64,000 nt of DNA from Desulfonatronovibrio magnus. GTDB lineage: Bacteria > Desulfobacterota > Desulfovibrionia > Desulfovibrionales > Desulfonatronovibrionaceae. The DNA lies in assembly GCF_000934755.1 (NCBI RefSeq), contig NZ_KN882178.1:34818-98817 (forward strand). Direction: 5' to 3'. The position numbers and the translations under genes are program-made. Below the pieces are notes generated by a model. It did no database searches. It was given only the letters and a program-made list of their open reading frames with translations, and had not been told where the DNA came from. Shown one piece after another: positions 43,085 to 51,844 of the stretch (positions within the stretch are counted from its first letter, which is position 1; the number at the start of each line of letters is the position of its first letter).

Positions 43085-44101
43085 ATGAGATTTGTGGATG
43101 AGGCTGAAATAACCGTACGTTCAGGCAAGGGTGGTAATGGTTGCGTGTCCTTTAGAAGGGAAAAGTTTATTCCCAGGGGAGGGCCGGACGGTGGAGATGG
43201 AGGCCGTGGCGGAGATGTCTATTTCCAGGCTGATGACAAGTTGCTTACTTTGTACGATTTTAAACATAAGCGCGTCTATGAGGCTCAGAATGGACGTCCC
43301 GGCATGGGCAGGCAACGTTTTGGAGGACATGGCCAGGATCTTATAGTCAAGGTGCCGCCCGGTACTCAGGTATATGAGATACATGATGATCGCAAAGAGC
43401 TGTTGGCAGATCTTGTGCAGGATGGTCAGCAATATTGCATTGCTCAGGGAGGAACAGGCGGCAAGGGTAATGCTCATTTCAAGTCATCAACAATGCGTGC
43501 CCCAAGATTTGCGCAGCCAGGCCAGGAAGGCCGGGAACTCAGAATTCGTTTAGAATTAAAAGTGATAGCCGATGCAGGGGTTATAGGTCTGCCCAATGCA
43601 GGCAAGTCAACTTTTCTGACCCGGGTTTCAGCAGCAAGACCCAAAATCGGAGCATATCCATTCACCACCCTCACCCCCAACCTTGGTGTATTAGATGATG
43701 ATCGAGGCACAAGAATGGTTATGGCTGATATTCCGGGGTTGATTGAGGGAGCCCATGAAGGTCACGGGCTTGGAGACAGGTTTCTAAAGCATGTGGAAAG
43801 AACCAGGTTTCTGGTGCATCTGCTCAGCGTAGATGATCTTAACCCTGAGTTTCCCATGGAAGGTTTTGACCTGATAAACCGAGAGCTGGCAAGGTTTTCT
43901 ACAGCACTGGCCAGTAAAGAACAAATCCTGGTCGTAAATAAAATTGATCTTGTTAATGAACAGGAAATGGATATAATCAAGTCCGGCATCTCAGTTCATG
44001 GTGATTGTGTCTTTTTTATTTCAGCCCTTAATGGCACAGGGATAGACGAGTTAATGCAGGTCATATGGGCTAAGTTTTATAACTCTCAAGATTTTACGTA
44101 A
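43085..44101 (+). CDS. obg: Obg family GTPase (CgtA)
   Basis: 338 residues. The glycine-rich Obg fold is at ~1-158 (GGNGCVSFRREKFIPRGGPD, GGDGGRGGDVYF). The GTPase domain is at ~159-330: G1 GLPNAGKSTF, G2 YPFTTLTPN, G3 DIPGLIEGA, G4 NKIDL. It is involved in late 50S assembly and the stringent response. It lacks the C-terminal TGS-like OCT extension found in Gram-positives. It sits directly upstream of proB, an order common in proteobacteria. Confidence 0.96.
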   Translation: MRFVDEAEITVRSGKGGNGCVSFRREKFIPRGGPDGGDGGRGGDVYFQADDKLLTLYDFKHKRVYEAQNGRPGMGRQRFGGHGQDLIVKVPPGTQVYEIHDDRKELLADLVQDGQQYCIAQGGTGGKGNAHFKSSTMRAPRFAQPGQEGRELRIRLELKVIADAGVIGLPNAGKSTFLTRVSAARPKIGAYPFTTLTPNLGVLDDDRGTRMVMADIPGLIEGAHEGHGLGDRFLKHVERTRFLVHLLSVDDLNPEFPMEGFDLINRELARFSTALASKEQILVVNKIDLVNEQEMDIIKSGISVHGDCVFFISALNGTGIDELMQVIWAKFYNSQDFT

Positions 44102-44111
44102 CTTCAATTTT

Positions 44112-45254
44112 ATGAACAAAAACAGATCCAAGGTATTGGAAAATGCAGGGCGCGTGGTCATAAAGGTGGGCAGTGCCGTGCTTACGTCAGAGGATGGCTT
44201 AGATATGAGGGTTGTGACCAGACTGGCGGATCAAATTTCCCTGCTGCATGACCGGGGAGTTGATGTCATTCTGGTTTCATCAGGAGCGGTTGCAGCTGGG
44301 CGCAAACTGCTGTCATCCTGTAAGGCCAAAAGCGATCTTGTATTCAAGCAGGCTACTTCAGCTATAGGTCAGAGCAGGTTGATGCATGCCTATGACGAGG
44401 TTTTTGGGAGATATAAAAAAATTACCGCCCAGATACTTTTGACGAGGGATGACCTTAACAGCAGAGAGCGCTTTATCAATGCCCGCAATACAATGCTTCA
44501 GCTTTTGAGCTGGCGGGCTATCCCCATCATCAATGAAAATGATACTGTAGCGGTACAGGAGCTTAAATTTGGGGATAACGATGCCCTGGCAGCGCTTATT
44601 CTTAATCTGGTGGAGGCTGATCTGTTTATTAACCTCACCTCGGCAGATGGAGTCTTCATGGACAATCCCCTTGAAAATCCAGACGCAGAAAAACTGTCTT
44701 GTATCGAAGACATTAAGGGGTTGCCTATAGAAAATATGTGCCGGGGCAAGTCAAGCTCAGGCAGTGGTGGAATGTACAGCAAGCTTCTTGCTGCCCGCAA
44801 GGCTGCACAAATAGGTGTTCCCACCCTGATTCTTGCAGGCAGGGATCGTTTCTGCTTAGAAAAGGCTTTTGACGGGCAAGATATCGGAACCTGGATCATG
44901 CCTTGTGATAAAGTTATTTCCAGCCGCAAGTTCTGGTTTGCCTATAACCTTGAGCCGGAAGGTACAATTAGTATTGACAAGGGGGCGGCCAGAGCGGTTT
45001 TTGAGAAAGGCAAGAGTCTTTTACCTGCAGGAATTGTAGATATCCAGGGAGATTTTGGCAAGGGCGCTCTGGTAAAAATTGTTGAACAGGGGGAAATAAG
45101 AATATCAGCAGTTGGGCTGACCAATTACAAGGCAAGCGATCTGCAGCTGATCAAAGGTAAAAAATCCAGTGAAATTAAAAACTTAACTGGTGAATGCCTG
45201 TATCCTGAAGCCATTCACAGAGATAACCTCTTGCTGGATGCCATTGGGATATGA
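44112..45254 (+). CDS. proB: Glutamate 5-kinase with PUA domain
   Basis: First step of proline synthesis (glutamate to glutamyl-5-phosphate). 380 residues. The amino acid kinase domain is at ~1-260 (GRVVIKVGSAVLT, LVSSGAVAAGR, PIINENDTVAV, GSGGMYSKLLAARKAAQ). The PUA domain is at ~280-370 (GTISIDKGAARAV, SLLPAGIVDIQGDFGKGALV). No clear Shine-Dalgarno is visible, so it may depend on obg translation ten bases upstream. Its stop overlaps the MFS gene start (ATGA). Confidence 0.96.
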   Translation: MNKNRSKVLENAGRVVIKVGSAVLTSEDGLDMRVVTRLADQISLLHDRGVDVILVSSGAVAAGRKLLSSCKAKSDLVFKQATSAIGQSRLMHAYDEVFGRYKKITAQILLTRDDLNSRERFINARNTMLQLLSWRAIPIINENDTVAVQELKFGDNDALAALILNLVEADLFINLTSADGVFMDNPLENPDAEKLSCIEDIKGLPIENMCRGKSSSGSGGMYSKLLAARKAAQIGVPTLILAGRDRFCLEKAFDGQDIGTWIMPCDKVISSRKFWFAYNLEPEGTISIDKGAARAVFEKGKSLLPAGIVDIQGDFGKGALVKIVEQGEIRISAVGLTNYKASDLQLIKGKKSSEIKNLTGECLYPEAIHRDNLLLDAIGI

Positions 45255-46420
45255 CTGCACCTTCGGACTTCAAAACTTTTATCCCACCCCTGCTCAGCCT
45301 GACTGGTCTTTTTTTTCTGAACTTTCTGACCAGGATAATTCTTTCACCTTTTCTCGTATATATAAGGCAGGATTTTGATCTGAGCATTGCCCAGTCCGGT
45401 GAGCTATTTCTGCTGCTTTCCCTTGGCTACAGCATTGGACTTTTTGGTTCAGCCTTTATTTCGTCACAAATAAACCACAGAACAGTAGTTATTATTTCAG
45501 CTCTTGGCGTTGGCGCAGCCTTATGCATAGCAGCCTTGAGTGTGTCAATTCTTCAGTTAAGAGCATGCCTGCTGGTTACTGGTCTGTTTGGAGGGTTGTA
45601 TTTTCCTTCAGGCTTTGCTCTGCTGACTTCCATGGTAGTGCCTGCTCACTGGGGTAAAGCCATTGCGATTCATGAGATAGCACCCAATCTGAGCTTTGTA
45701 ACTGCTCCACTTCTCGCTGAGCTATTCATAAGGACAGGGCTTGGGTGGCGCTGGATGCTTGTGCTGGTGGGTTTGTATGCGTTTCTGGCATTTGTAATGT
45801 TTGTCAGGATATGCCGCTGCGGGGAAGAAAAGACAGAAAAACCCAACCCCTCAACTTACAAACAGGTGGCAAGGAAACCGGCTTTCTGGGCTTTGCTGGT
45901 ATTTTTCAGCCTTGCTGTAGGTTCTACCCAGGGGGTCTTTGCTCAGACCCCCATGTATCTGATAACATCTACCAGTATCAATCCAGACTGGGTAAACTAT
46001 CTGCTGTCCATTTCCAGAATTTCAGGAATATTTCTTGTATTCTGGGCCGGATATATGGTTGATACACTCGGTGTTCGGCGATCCTTGTTTATTTTTATGG
46101 GCTTGACCGGTCTGTGCACCATGGGCCTGGGAGTTCTGGGCGGCAGCCTGTTAATAGCAGCAGTAATTATCCAGCCAACCATGGCCAGTTGCTATTTTCC
46201 TGCCGGTTTTGCGGCCCTGTCCAAAAGCTTTTCAGCTGGCATGCGTCCCATTGCCATTTCTCTTATTATTCCCACAGCAGTCCTTGTGGGAGGTGGAGTT
46301 ATTCCCACTGTACTAGGCTATTTTGGAGACAAAGATATGTTCGGCACCGGGTTCATGCTGCTGGGTGCTGTCATCTGTTTGAGTGTAGCGGCCATCCGCA
46401 TGCTTCCTGTAGATGAATGA
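45251..46420 (+). CDS. MFS transporter
   Basis: 389 residues with about 12 hydrophobic segments, an inner-membrane major-facilitator protein. The first half shows LLSLGYSIGLFGSAFISSQI and LVTGLFGGLYFPSGFALLTS. The central charged loop (CRCGEEKTEKPNPSTYKQ) separates the halves. MFS of this kind may export or import a small metabolite, but no substrate motif is visible. It is coupled to proB by a 4-base overlap, and a proline- or glutamate-related role would be a guess. Confidence 0.85.
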   Translation: MTAPSDFKTFIPPLLSLTGLFFLNFLTRIILSPFLVYIRQDFDLSIAQSGELFLLLSLGYSIGLFGSAFISSQINHRTVVIISALGVGAALCIAALSVSILQLRACLLVTGLFGGLYFPSGFALLTSMVVPAHWGKAIAIHEIAPNLSFVTAPLLAELFIRTGLGWRWMLVLVGLYAFLAFVMFVRICRCGEEKTEKPNPSTYKQVARKPAFWALLVFFSLAVGSTQGVFAQTPMYLITSTSINPDWVNYLLSISRISGIFLVFWAGYMVDTLGVRRSLFIFMGLTGLCTMGLGVLGGSLLIAAVIIQPTMASCYFPAGFAALSKSFSAGMRPIAISLIIPTAVLVGGGVIPTVLGYFGDKDMFGTGFMLLGAVICLSVAAIRMLPVDE

Positions 46421-46476
46421 CAGGTAGACGCGTAAGATTGAGCCCGGTCAAGGGATGTTCAGTATTGACCTTGAGA

Positions 46477-46836
46477 TCAGGGCATCTCCTTTTTGGTTAT
46501 GGCATCTTTTTTAAGGGTATCCAGAATATCTGAGAGCACCGGTTTGACATTTTCCCTGATGTCTCCGGCAACTATGATGAACAGCAGGTCATCTCCAGGC
46601 TTGAGAACACCCTGGTTGGCATGAACAACGATTCGGAAAATTCCTGTCCTTTTTTCAAATTGTTGTCTGATCTCCTCAATTTTGTTAAAGTTCGGTATAA
46701 CTTCAATTTTAGAGACGCTGGAACGATCTTTTCTGGACCAGGACCTGACTACTCCGTTGTGCACCAGAAGCATGCCGACATTATCTGTGAACCCTGGCTC
46801 TTTTTTTAATTCACTTATTGCTTTTGAAATATCCAT
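46477..46836 (-). CDS. moaE: MoaE-like molybdopterin synthase large subunit
   Basis: About 119 residues, a shortened MoaE. GMLLVHNGVVRSW (~20-32) is where MoaE has its GA-VxFVGTVR strand. RIVVHANQGVLKPGDDLLFI (~67-86) corresponds to the HR-G-L-VGE segment. The end DTLKKDAITKKE retains the two lysines that hold the thiocarboxylate-transfer site. The start is ATG 46836 (AGAGGA upstream); a longer frame to 46893 enters a palindromic repeat. Converges with the proB-MFS transcript. MoaD is not in the window. Confidence 0.75.
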   Translation of the reverse strand: MDISKAISELKKEPGFTDNVGMLLVHNGVVRSWSRKDRSSVSKIEVIPNFNKIEEIRQQFEKRTGIFRIVVHANQGVLKPGDDLLFIIVAGDIRENVKPVLSDILDTLKKDAITKKEMP

Positions 46837-46862
46837 AAGTAAAATCCTCTGGTAAAAAAAAA

Positions 46863-46922
46863 TCGTAACAGCTAAGCCCTTTGTCTGTGCCATGCTTTCC
46901 TTAAAATGGTCTAAACTGTTAC
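46863..46922. repeat. Short palindrome of the AACAGTTTAG family
   Basis: CGTAACAGCTAAGCC at the left and GGTCTAAACTGTTACC at the right form imperfect terminal inverted repeats. It looks like an internally deleted version of the element at 37903-38079. Confidence 0.6.
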
Positions 46923-46960
46923 CAATTATCTTTAACCTGTTAATGTGGTTGCCTTAAAAA

Positions 46961-49555
46961 ATGTATAAACTTTCTTCACTTTTGTCTCAGCTCCCTCAGA
47001 TACCACATCCTCAGCTCATAAGTCAGGGCTATGGAGTATGGATAATCTGGGAGCATGAACTGCCTGACTCAATACCAGAAACATTGCGCAGTTATGGCGG
47101 ATGGCAGGTAGCTCAGTCAGGCAGACAGGCTTTGTGGGTTTTTAACTCCCGAGAAGTTTTGTTTGCCTGTGCTCAGATTTACAAGTGGTTCTGTCAGGAA
47201 GGCATTAAATTATCCTTACTGGTATTCCCGGTCAAGATATTTATTACCAGTGGACTCGAGCATTCGCTGGTTGTGGATGACAAGATTTATGAAATTAACG
47301 TCGGCCGTCTTGTAGAGTTTGAAGTTTGGATGCATGTTCGTCTGAAGGAGGCAGCGCTTGGTTATTATGGTCTCAAGTTTGAGGCTCCAACTTCATCATT
47401 TATGCCTTACTCAGGCCAATGGTTTATTTTAAAAGTAGGAGAGTCGTCATCCTTTACAACTGAACTTAACTGGCTCTTTATTGTCAAGCCTGCTGCCGCT
47501 TCTTCAGTTGCTGGATCAACAAAAAACTGGGAACAGCAGAAAAAGCAACTTATCAGTGATGCACATAGAGACGGATTTTCAGTCGATGATAAGGGAGAGT
47601 ATTTAAGTATTGAAATAGAGGGAATAAGGCAGTTAAAAAGCTGGGTGATTCTGGTTTTGTCAGTATTTCAGGAGTTAAAGCCAGGTAAGATTATTGCCTG
47701 TCACCTTGTATGTCTTGAATTGAAAAAAAACAAAAAAACTTTCTGGAGTCCGGATAAACTTGGTTTAGACTGGGCGCAGGCCAGTCCGGATACATTGTAT
47801 ATTCCTTTAAAGCATGTATTTCAGCTTGGTCATGGTTTTGAAATCGTTGATGAGAACATATCGCGAGAAAAAAGCATCAATGCCTTTGTAGGGCTAAAAA
47901 TTGATATCAATCTTATCGGTGATATCGAACAACGCATTGATGTTTTCATGCCCGAATCTCTAACAAAGGGAAATCATGACCACTGCTTTTATTGTGGCCT
48001 GAGACTGCATAAGCTGCAAACTTGTCCTTCGCGCAACATGTTTACTTTGGATCAGGTCTGGGACCAATTGGCAAAGCTCAACCTCGCAGATCTTTCAGAA
48101 GCTCTGGAGCAGCTGGGCAGGGAGATAGAATCCGGTGTGAACCCGGAGGAAATTTTGCGCAAAACCTCGTCTGTTGGACTAATTATGAGGGCTATTCTGG
48201 TAATTAATTATCCTGCTCAGCACAGGACCATCAGGATGGTGTGGCGAAGCAGGGGCAGGGACTGGCCTGAAGCCCTGCGTCAATTAAGTAACCTTGAAGA
48301 AAACCCGGTCTGGAGCGCTTTGGAAAATTTTAGAATGAGACAGATTGGTGTAGCCGAGGCAAGTGCCAAAAAGATTTTTGTCAGGTATTCAAGAGATTTT
48401 CAGCCCAAAAATCTTTTGGGCTTTATTGCGCTGGAAAAAGAAAACGAGAAGGAGGCCGTTACTTATTTTGATGAGGCCATAGCCCTGAGCTATACTCCTT
48501 TGCAAAAGGCCTGGCATACTTATCTTAAGGCCAGGATGAAAGAGGTTCAAAATGATCTTGGCGCGGCTCAAAGTCTTTATCAGGACGCTCTCAAGGCAGC
48601 CCCAGGGATGAATGAAGCCAGATATCGTCAGGGAGTGTGCATGGTCAAAGCTGGTCATATAGATCAGGCACTGGCTCATATGGGCAAGCTGATCAGAGAT
48701 GATCCCGTTTATTTTACTCATGTCATTATTGATCCTGAGCTGTTTAAAGGACATGCCCACTTTATGTCTGGGCTGCACTCTTTCTGGCAGTCTTCGCTTA
48801 AGGAAAGCCAGGAAGCTGAGGATTTTTTTCCCAAACTGGAAAACAAGATAAACAACTGGTTCGGGTCGGATCATCCCGCAGGGCGCAGATTTTTGCAACG
48901 TTTAGAATTTCTTCGTCAATTTTCTGGTATAGATAATTATGCTGCAAGAATAAAAATTATCAAAGGGGTGCGCGAGCTTTCCAATGACATTTCACATATG
49001 ATTGAACAGGAGGTTTTGAGGGTCAAAAAAGAAACCAAAGCTCTTTGGGAAAGATTGAAGCGTATAAAAAACAAGGTTTCATGGTTTCCTCTTATGAGGA
49101 TTTTCATGGGAAAATTCAACAGGGTTTACACGTCATGTGCCAACAATCTGAAGAAAGCAGGAAAGACAGACCCCGGCAAAGCCAGTGGTTTCAGGCAGAT
49201 TCAGGAATATATTAAGCTTGGTGCAGAGAATGTGGCAGTGCTGGAGAAACGCATTGCATTCATTACTACAGTGGGAGACGGGCTTTTTTTTGTATTGTTG
49301 ATGTTCAGATCATTTCTCTGGACCTTGGTCATTGTGCTTCTAATTTCTGCAGCGGTAATACCGGGAGTGGTTTATCTCGGTATGCGGACAGAATCTGAAT
49401 GGGCCCTTACTTTCTTCAGTCAGAGAATAGATGTTTTCAATATCGGTTTGATCGTAATATCCATTTTTTCTCTTGGCTGGGCTGCTGTGAGGACGGTTTT
49501 AAGTTTTGAAAAAAAGAAATCAGCTTATTTGCGCAAAAAAGGTTTTGGTAACTGA
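46961..49555 (+). CDS. Large TPR protein with C-terminal membrane segments, unknown
   Basis: 864 residues. Residues 1-~330 contain two similar-looking alpha/beta regions (GGWQVAQSGRQALWVF; GFEIVDENISREKS). A zinc-ribbon-like CFYCGLRLHKLQTC is at ~343-356. Residues ~360-640 are helical TPR-like repeats (AVTYFDEAIALSYTPLQKAW, AQSLYQDALKAAPGMNEARY). A basic coiled-coil region follows. Two hydrophobic segments end the protein at ~773-808 and ~827-846, so it is probably anchored in the inner membrane by its C-terminus. I recognise no family. It converges on dsrC across a shared terminator. Possible lineage-specific scaffold. Confidence 0.75.
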   Translation: MYKLSSLLSQLPQIPHPQLISQGYGVWIIWEHELPDSIPETLRSYGGWQVAQSGRQALWVFNSREVLFACAQIYKWFCQEGIKLSLLVFPVKIFITSGLEHSLVVDDKIYEINVGRLVEFEVWMHVRLKEAALGYYGLKFEAPTSSFMPYSGQWFILKVGESSSFTTELNWLFIVKPAAASSVAGSTKNWEQQKKQLISDAHRDGFSVDDKGEYLSIEIEGIRQLKSWVILVLSVFQELKPGKIIACHLVCLELKKNKKTFWSPDKLGLDWAQASPDTLYIPLKHVFQLGHGFEIVDENISREKSINAFVGLKIDINLIGDIEQRIDVFMPESLTKGNHDHCFYCGLRLHKLQTCPSRNMFTLDQVWDQLAKLNLADLSEALEQLGREIESGVNPEEILRKTSSVGLIMRAILVINYPAQHRTIRMVWRSRGRDWPEALRQLSNLEENPVWSALENFRMRQIGVAEASAKKIFVRYSRDFQPKNLLGFIALEKENEKEAVTYFDEAIALSYTPLQKAWHTYLKARMKEVQNDLGAAQSLYQDALKAAPGMNEARYRQGVCMVKAGHIDQALAHMGKLIRDDPVYFTHVIIDPELFKGHAHFMSGLHSFWQSSLKESQEAEDFFPKLENKINNWFGSDHPAGRRFLQRLEFLRQFSGIDNYAARIKIIKGVRELSNDISHMIEQEVLRVKKETKALWERLKRIKNKVSWFPLMRIFMGKFNRVYTSCANNLKKAGKTDPGKASGFRQIQEYIKLGAENVAVLEKRIAFITTVGDGLFFVLLMFRSFLWTLVIVLLISAAVIPGVVYLGMRTESEWALTFFSQRIDVFNIGLIVISIFSLGWAAVRTVLSFEKKKSAYLRKKGFGN

Positions 49556-49570
49556 TATTCTTCACAAAAA

Positions 49571-49600
49571 AAAGCGGACCCTGGCGGGCCCGCTTTAAAA
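49571..49600. terminator. Bidirectional terminator between TPR gene and dsrC
   Basis: Stem AAAGCGG...CCCGCTTT with A-rich left flank (AAAAAAA) and A-run right flank, so it can work from both directions. It ends dsrC on the minus strand and the large TPR gene on the plus strand. Confidence 0.8.
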
Positions 49601-49615
49601 AAATCCTGACTGTGA

Positions 49616-49933
49616 TTATACACAACCGGTAGGCTTGGGAAGCCCTGCCATCTTACATGCTCCTTTACCAGGACCAGATGGAAAAAGCTCATAAATGTGT
49701 TTGAGCTTGAATCCGGTTACTTTGGACAGGATGCGAACCATAGGGGCAATACCGTTCTTTTTGTAGTAATCCTGCAGAAATTCGATTACTTTGTTATGTT
49801 CATCGGTCAGTTCCTTGATTCCTTCACTTTCTTTAACATAGTCCACCCACTCAGGGCTCCAGTCCTCAAACCTTTGCAGGAAACCATCTTCATCTACCTC
49901 AAATTGTTTCCCCTGAAATTCCACAACTGCCAT
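49616..49933 (-). CDS. dsrC: DsrC, sulfur carrier of dissimilatory sulfite reduction
   Basis: 105 residues, full length. It receives sulfur from sulfite at DsrAB and delivers the trisulfide to the membrane complex DsrMKJOP for release as sulfide. The swinging C-terminal arm GACKMAGLPKPTGCV holds both redox cysteines: C104 (penultimate) and C93, eleven residues earlier. Core: FQGKQFEVDEDGFL, YYKKNGIAPMVRIL, FKLKHIYELFPSGPG. A strong GGAGG precedes the ATG. It is monocistronic in appearance, with its own promoter and terminator, as in other sulfate reducers where dsrC is apart from dsrAB. Confidence 0.98.
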   Translation of the reverse strand: MAVVEFQGKQFEVDEDGFLQRFEDWSPEWVDYVKESEGIKELTDEHNKVIEFLQDYYKKNGIAPMVRILSKVTGFKLKHIYELFPSGPGKGACKMAGLPKPTGCV

Positions 49934-50059
49934 GCTAATTACCTCCTTAATAGATTTTTAACAAAACAAAGCGCTGACCATGTCAGCGTCAAACGCAAAC
50001 TGCATTTGAATCATGAAGATATCTTGATTAAGATTCTACCTACTTACCTAAACAAATTT

Positions 50060-50089
50060 AATGTAAAATTCATAACACTTAATTGTCAA
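50060..50089 (-). promoter_or_regulatory. Candidate sigma-70 promoter of dsrC
   Basis: On the minus strand: perfect TTGACA (50089-50084), 18-base spacer, TACATT (50065-50060), about 130 bases ahead of the dsrC ATG in AT-rich sequence. It fits the high expression expected of dsrC. Confidence 0.6.
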
Positions 50090-50119
50090 TGCCTTTGTGT
50101 TCAAAAAATGATATTATCT

Positions 50120-51844
50120 TCACAAAGTCATTTCATCAAGCTTTTTTCTTGCGAATTTTAAATCAGGATCCAGCTCTAAAGCCTTGGAAAGAGTCTCCCG
50201 AGCAGCTTGTTTTTTTCCGGTTTCTAAGTAACATAAGCCCAGGTTGGCCAGATCCATGGCAGAGCCGCTGTCAAGTTCAATGGCTTTCAAGAAGTCGTTA
50301 ATGGCGTTTTCATATCTTTGTTGCTTGTAAAAAGCAACTCCTCTGAGATTGAAGTATTCCTTGACCAAAGAGTCACAAGCTATTGCCTGATTAAGATACG
50401 GAAAAGCGTCTGTCCACTTTTGCCTGAGCGTCAATGCGTAAGCCGCATAAAAGGCGCATAACGCTATTGATTCATTGTCAGGCTGAAGGGGCAGTGCTTC
50501 TGTGAACTTTGACACAGCCTGTTCATGATCTCCAAGGCGGATGTTCAGCAATCCCTGGAAAAAAGGCTGGTAAAAAGTTCCAGGTAAAAGTTCTGATAAT
50601 TGCTCCAACCCGTAAATGGCTGTTGCAGGCTCAGTTTCTTCAGCAAGTATCCGCCCGGTTATGAGCCCTATACCGGCATTAATGGTTCTTTCCCTGAACT
50701 TAAAGCCTGGAATAAAGTTGTAGTGGGCAGGGATATTCAGTTTGTCATTGTGAGTGGATAGTGAGTAAAGATTGAATCCAAGGGTCTCAAGGGCCTGGCA
50801 CAGATCCTTGAGTTCCTGGCCCATATCCTGGTTAGCGATATTGGGCAGAGATGAGATACTTTTCAAGGGACCCTCTTGAATCCAGGCAATCTGATCCAGG
50901 CTGGAGAACTTGGAAAGCCCTGAAGCTTCATAATTGCCTGCGCTTTCAAAATCTCCTGCGAGCTGGGCTACCTCAGTCAGTGCACGGATGGCTGCTTTTT
51001 CTGGAGAGGTGGCTGTGCCTGCAGTAAAAACAATTTCACTCAAACCTGGAAAAGTTGCAGGATCATAAGCCAATGCCGCAACAGTAGGGACGGGCATATC
51101 AAGAGTAAAGTCCTTAAGGATCAATTTGATTTTTTTATCGCGAAACCTGTTAATGAGATCACTCAGGACCGGATCATTTACTGTATCCTGATCAATGGTG
51201 GGTGTAATCTTTTGACTTGAATCGATAACAGCACAACAATGCCTTTCCACAAGCTCACAGGCTCCCTGTAAAATGGACTCTTCATGGGTATTTCCGGCAC
51301 TGCATCCGTTAAATTCATTTAACTTTTTGAACCAGTTGAAAGGTATCTGCACTTCCTGTTCTTTATGGATAAGGGTAGCAGGAGTGAATTGCCATTGCAC
51401 CAGGGACAGCACTTTTGAGGCAAGTTCAGTGGAGATGTCATCTCCAGTAGACTTAATAATTTCATCTAAGGGAATCAATGAATCATTGAAGGTTTTTTGT
51501 GCCTGGTTCCAGGGCATGGAATGAAAATTGGCCTGATTCTGGACAAAGCTGAAATAAGAAAAGCGTTCTGCAAGTTCCATGAGGGCGGAAGCCTTGGCCT
51601 GAACAGGAGTTGATCCTTTGCCCATCTGTTTGCGGGTGGGCATAGTTTCTCTGGCTTTTACCCCGGATATACTCAAGTAAACCGGAATTTCCAGTCTGCC
51701 TGTATCAATGCGGCGAAGTTCCGACAATATTGAGCCGCCATGCCTGGAAAAGGCTTTTGTTGCTGTATCCACTGTATGTTGTGGGCTGACAGACTTATCA
51801 GCGTCCTGGGTGTAGTTTTTTAGGGATTTTCCGATGGAAATCAT
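50120..51844 (-). CDS. YcaO-domain protein with C-terminal TPRs
   Basis: About 574 residues from ATG 51844, whose A-T-G overlaps the stop of the upstream methyltransferase (ATGA). The YcaO domain is at ~60-400. ATP-binding acidic motifs are in ASALMELAERFSYFSFV (~75-91) and EESILQGACELVERH (~193-207), the E-x3-E-R pattern. GLSEIVFTAGTATSPEKAAI and ALTEVAQLAGDFE follow. YcaO enzymes use ATP to activate peptide backbone amides (azoline, thioamide, amidine). The C-terminal ~150 residues are TPRs (FLKAIELDSGSAMDLANLGL), instead of the PxPxP tail seen in azoline-forming YcaOs. No TfuA or precursor peptide gene was found. dsrC lies immediately downstream. Confidence 0.85.
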   Translation of the reverse strand: MISIGKSLKNYTQDADKSVSPQHTVDTATKAFSRHGGSILSELRRIDTGRLEIPVYLSISGVKARETMPTRKQMGKGSTPVQAKASALMELAERFSYFSFVQNQANFHSMPWNQAQKTFNDSLIPLDEIIKSTGDDISTELASKVLSLVQWQFTPATLIHKEQEVQIPFNWFKKLNEFNGCSAGNTHEESILQGACELVERHCCAVIDSSQKITPTIDQDTVNDPVLSDLINRFRDKKIKLILKDFTLDMPVPTVAALAYDPATFPGLSEIVFTAGTATSPEKAAIRALTEVAQLAGDFESAGNYEASGLSKFSSLDQIAWIQEGPLKSISSLPNIANQDMGQELKDLCQALETLGFNLYSLSTHNDKLNIPAHYNFIPGFKFRERTINAGIGLITGRILAEETEPATAIYGLEQLSELLPGTFYQPFFQGLLNIRLGDHEQAVSKFTEALPLQPDNESIALCAFYAAYALTLRQKWTDAFPYLNQAIACDSLVKEYFNLRGVAFYKQQRYENAINDFLKAIELDSGSAMDLANLGLCYLETGKKQAARETLSKALELDPDLKFARKKLDEMTL

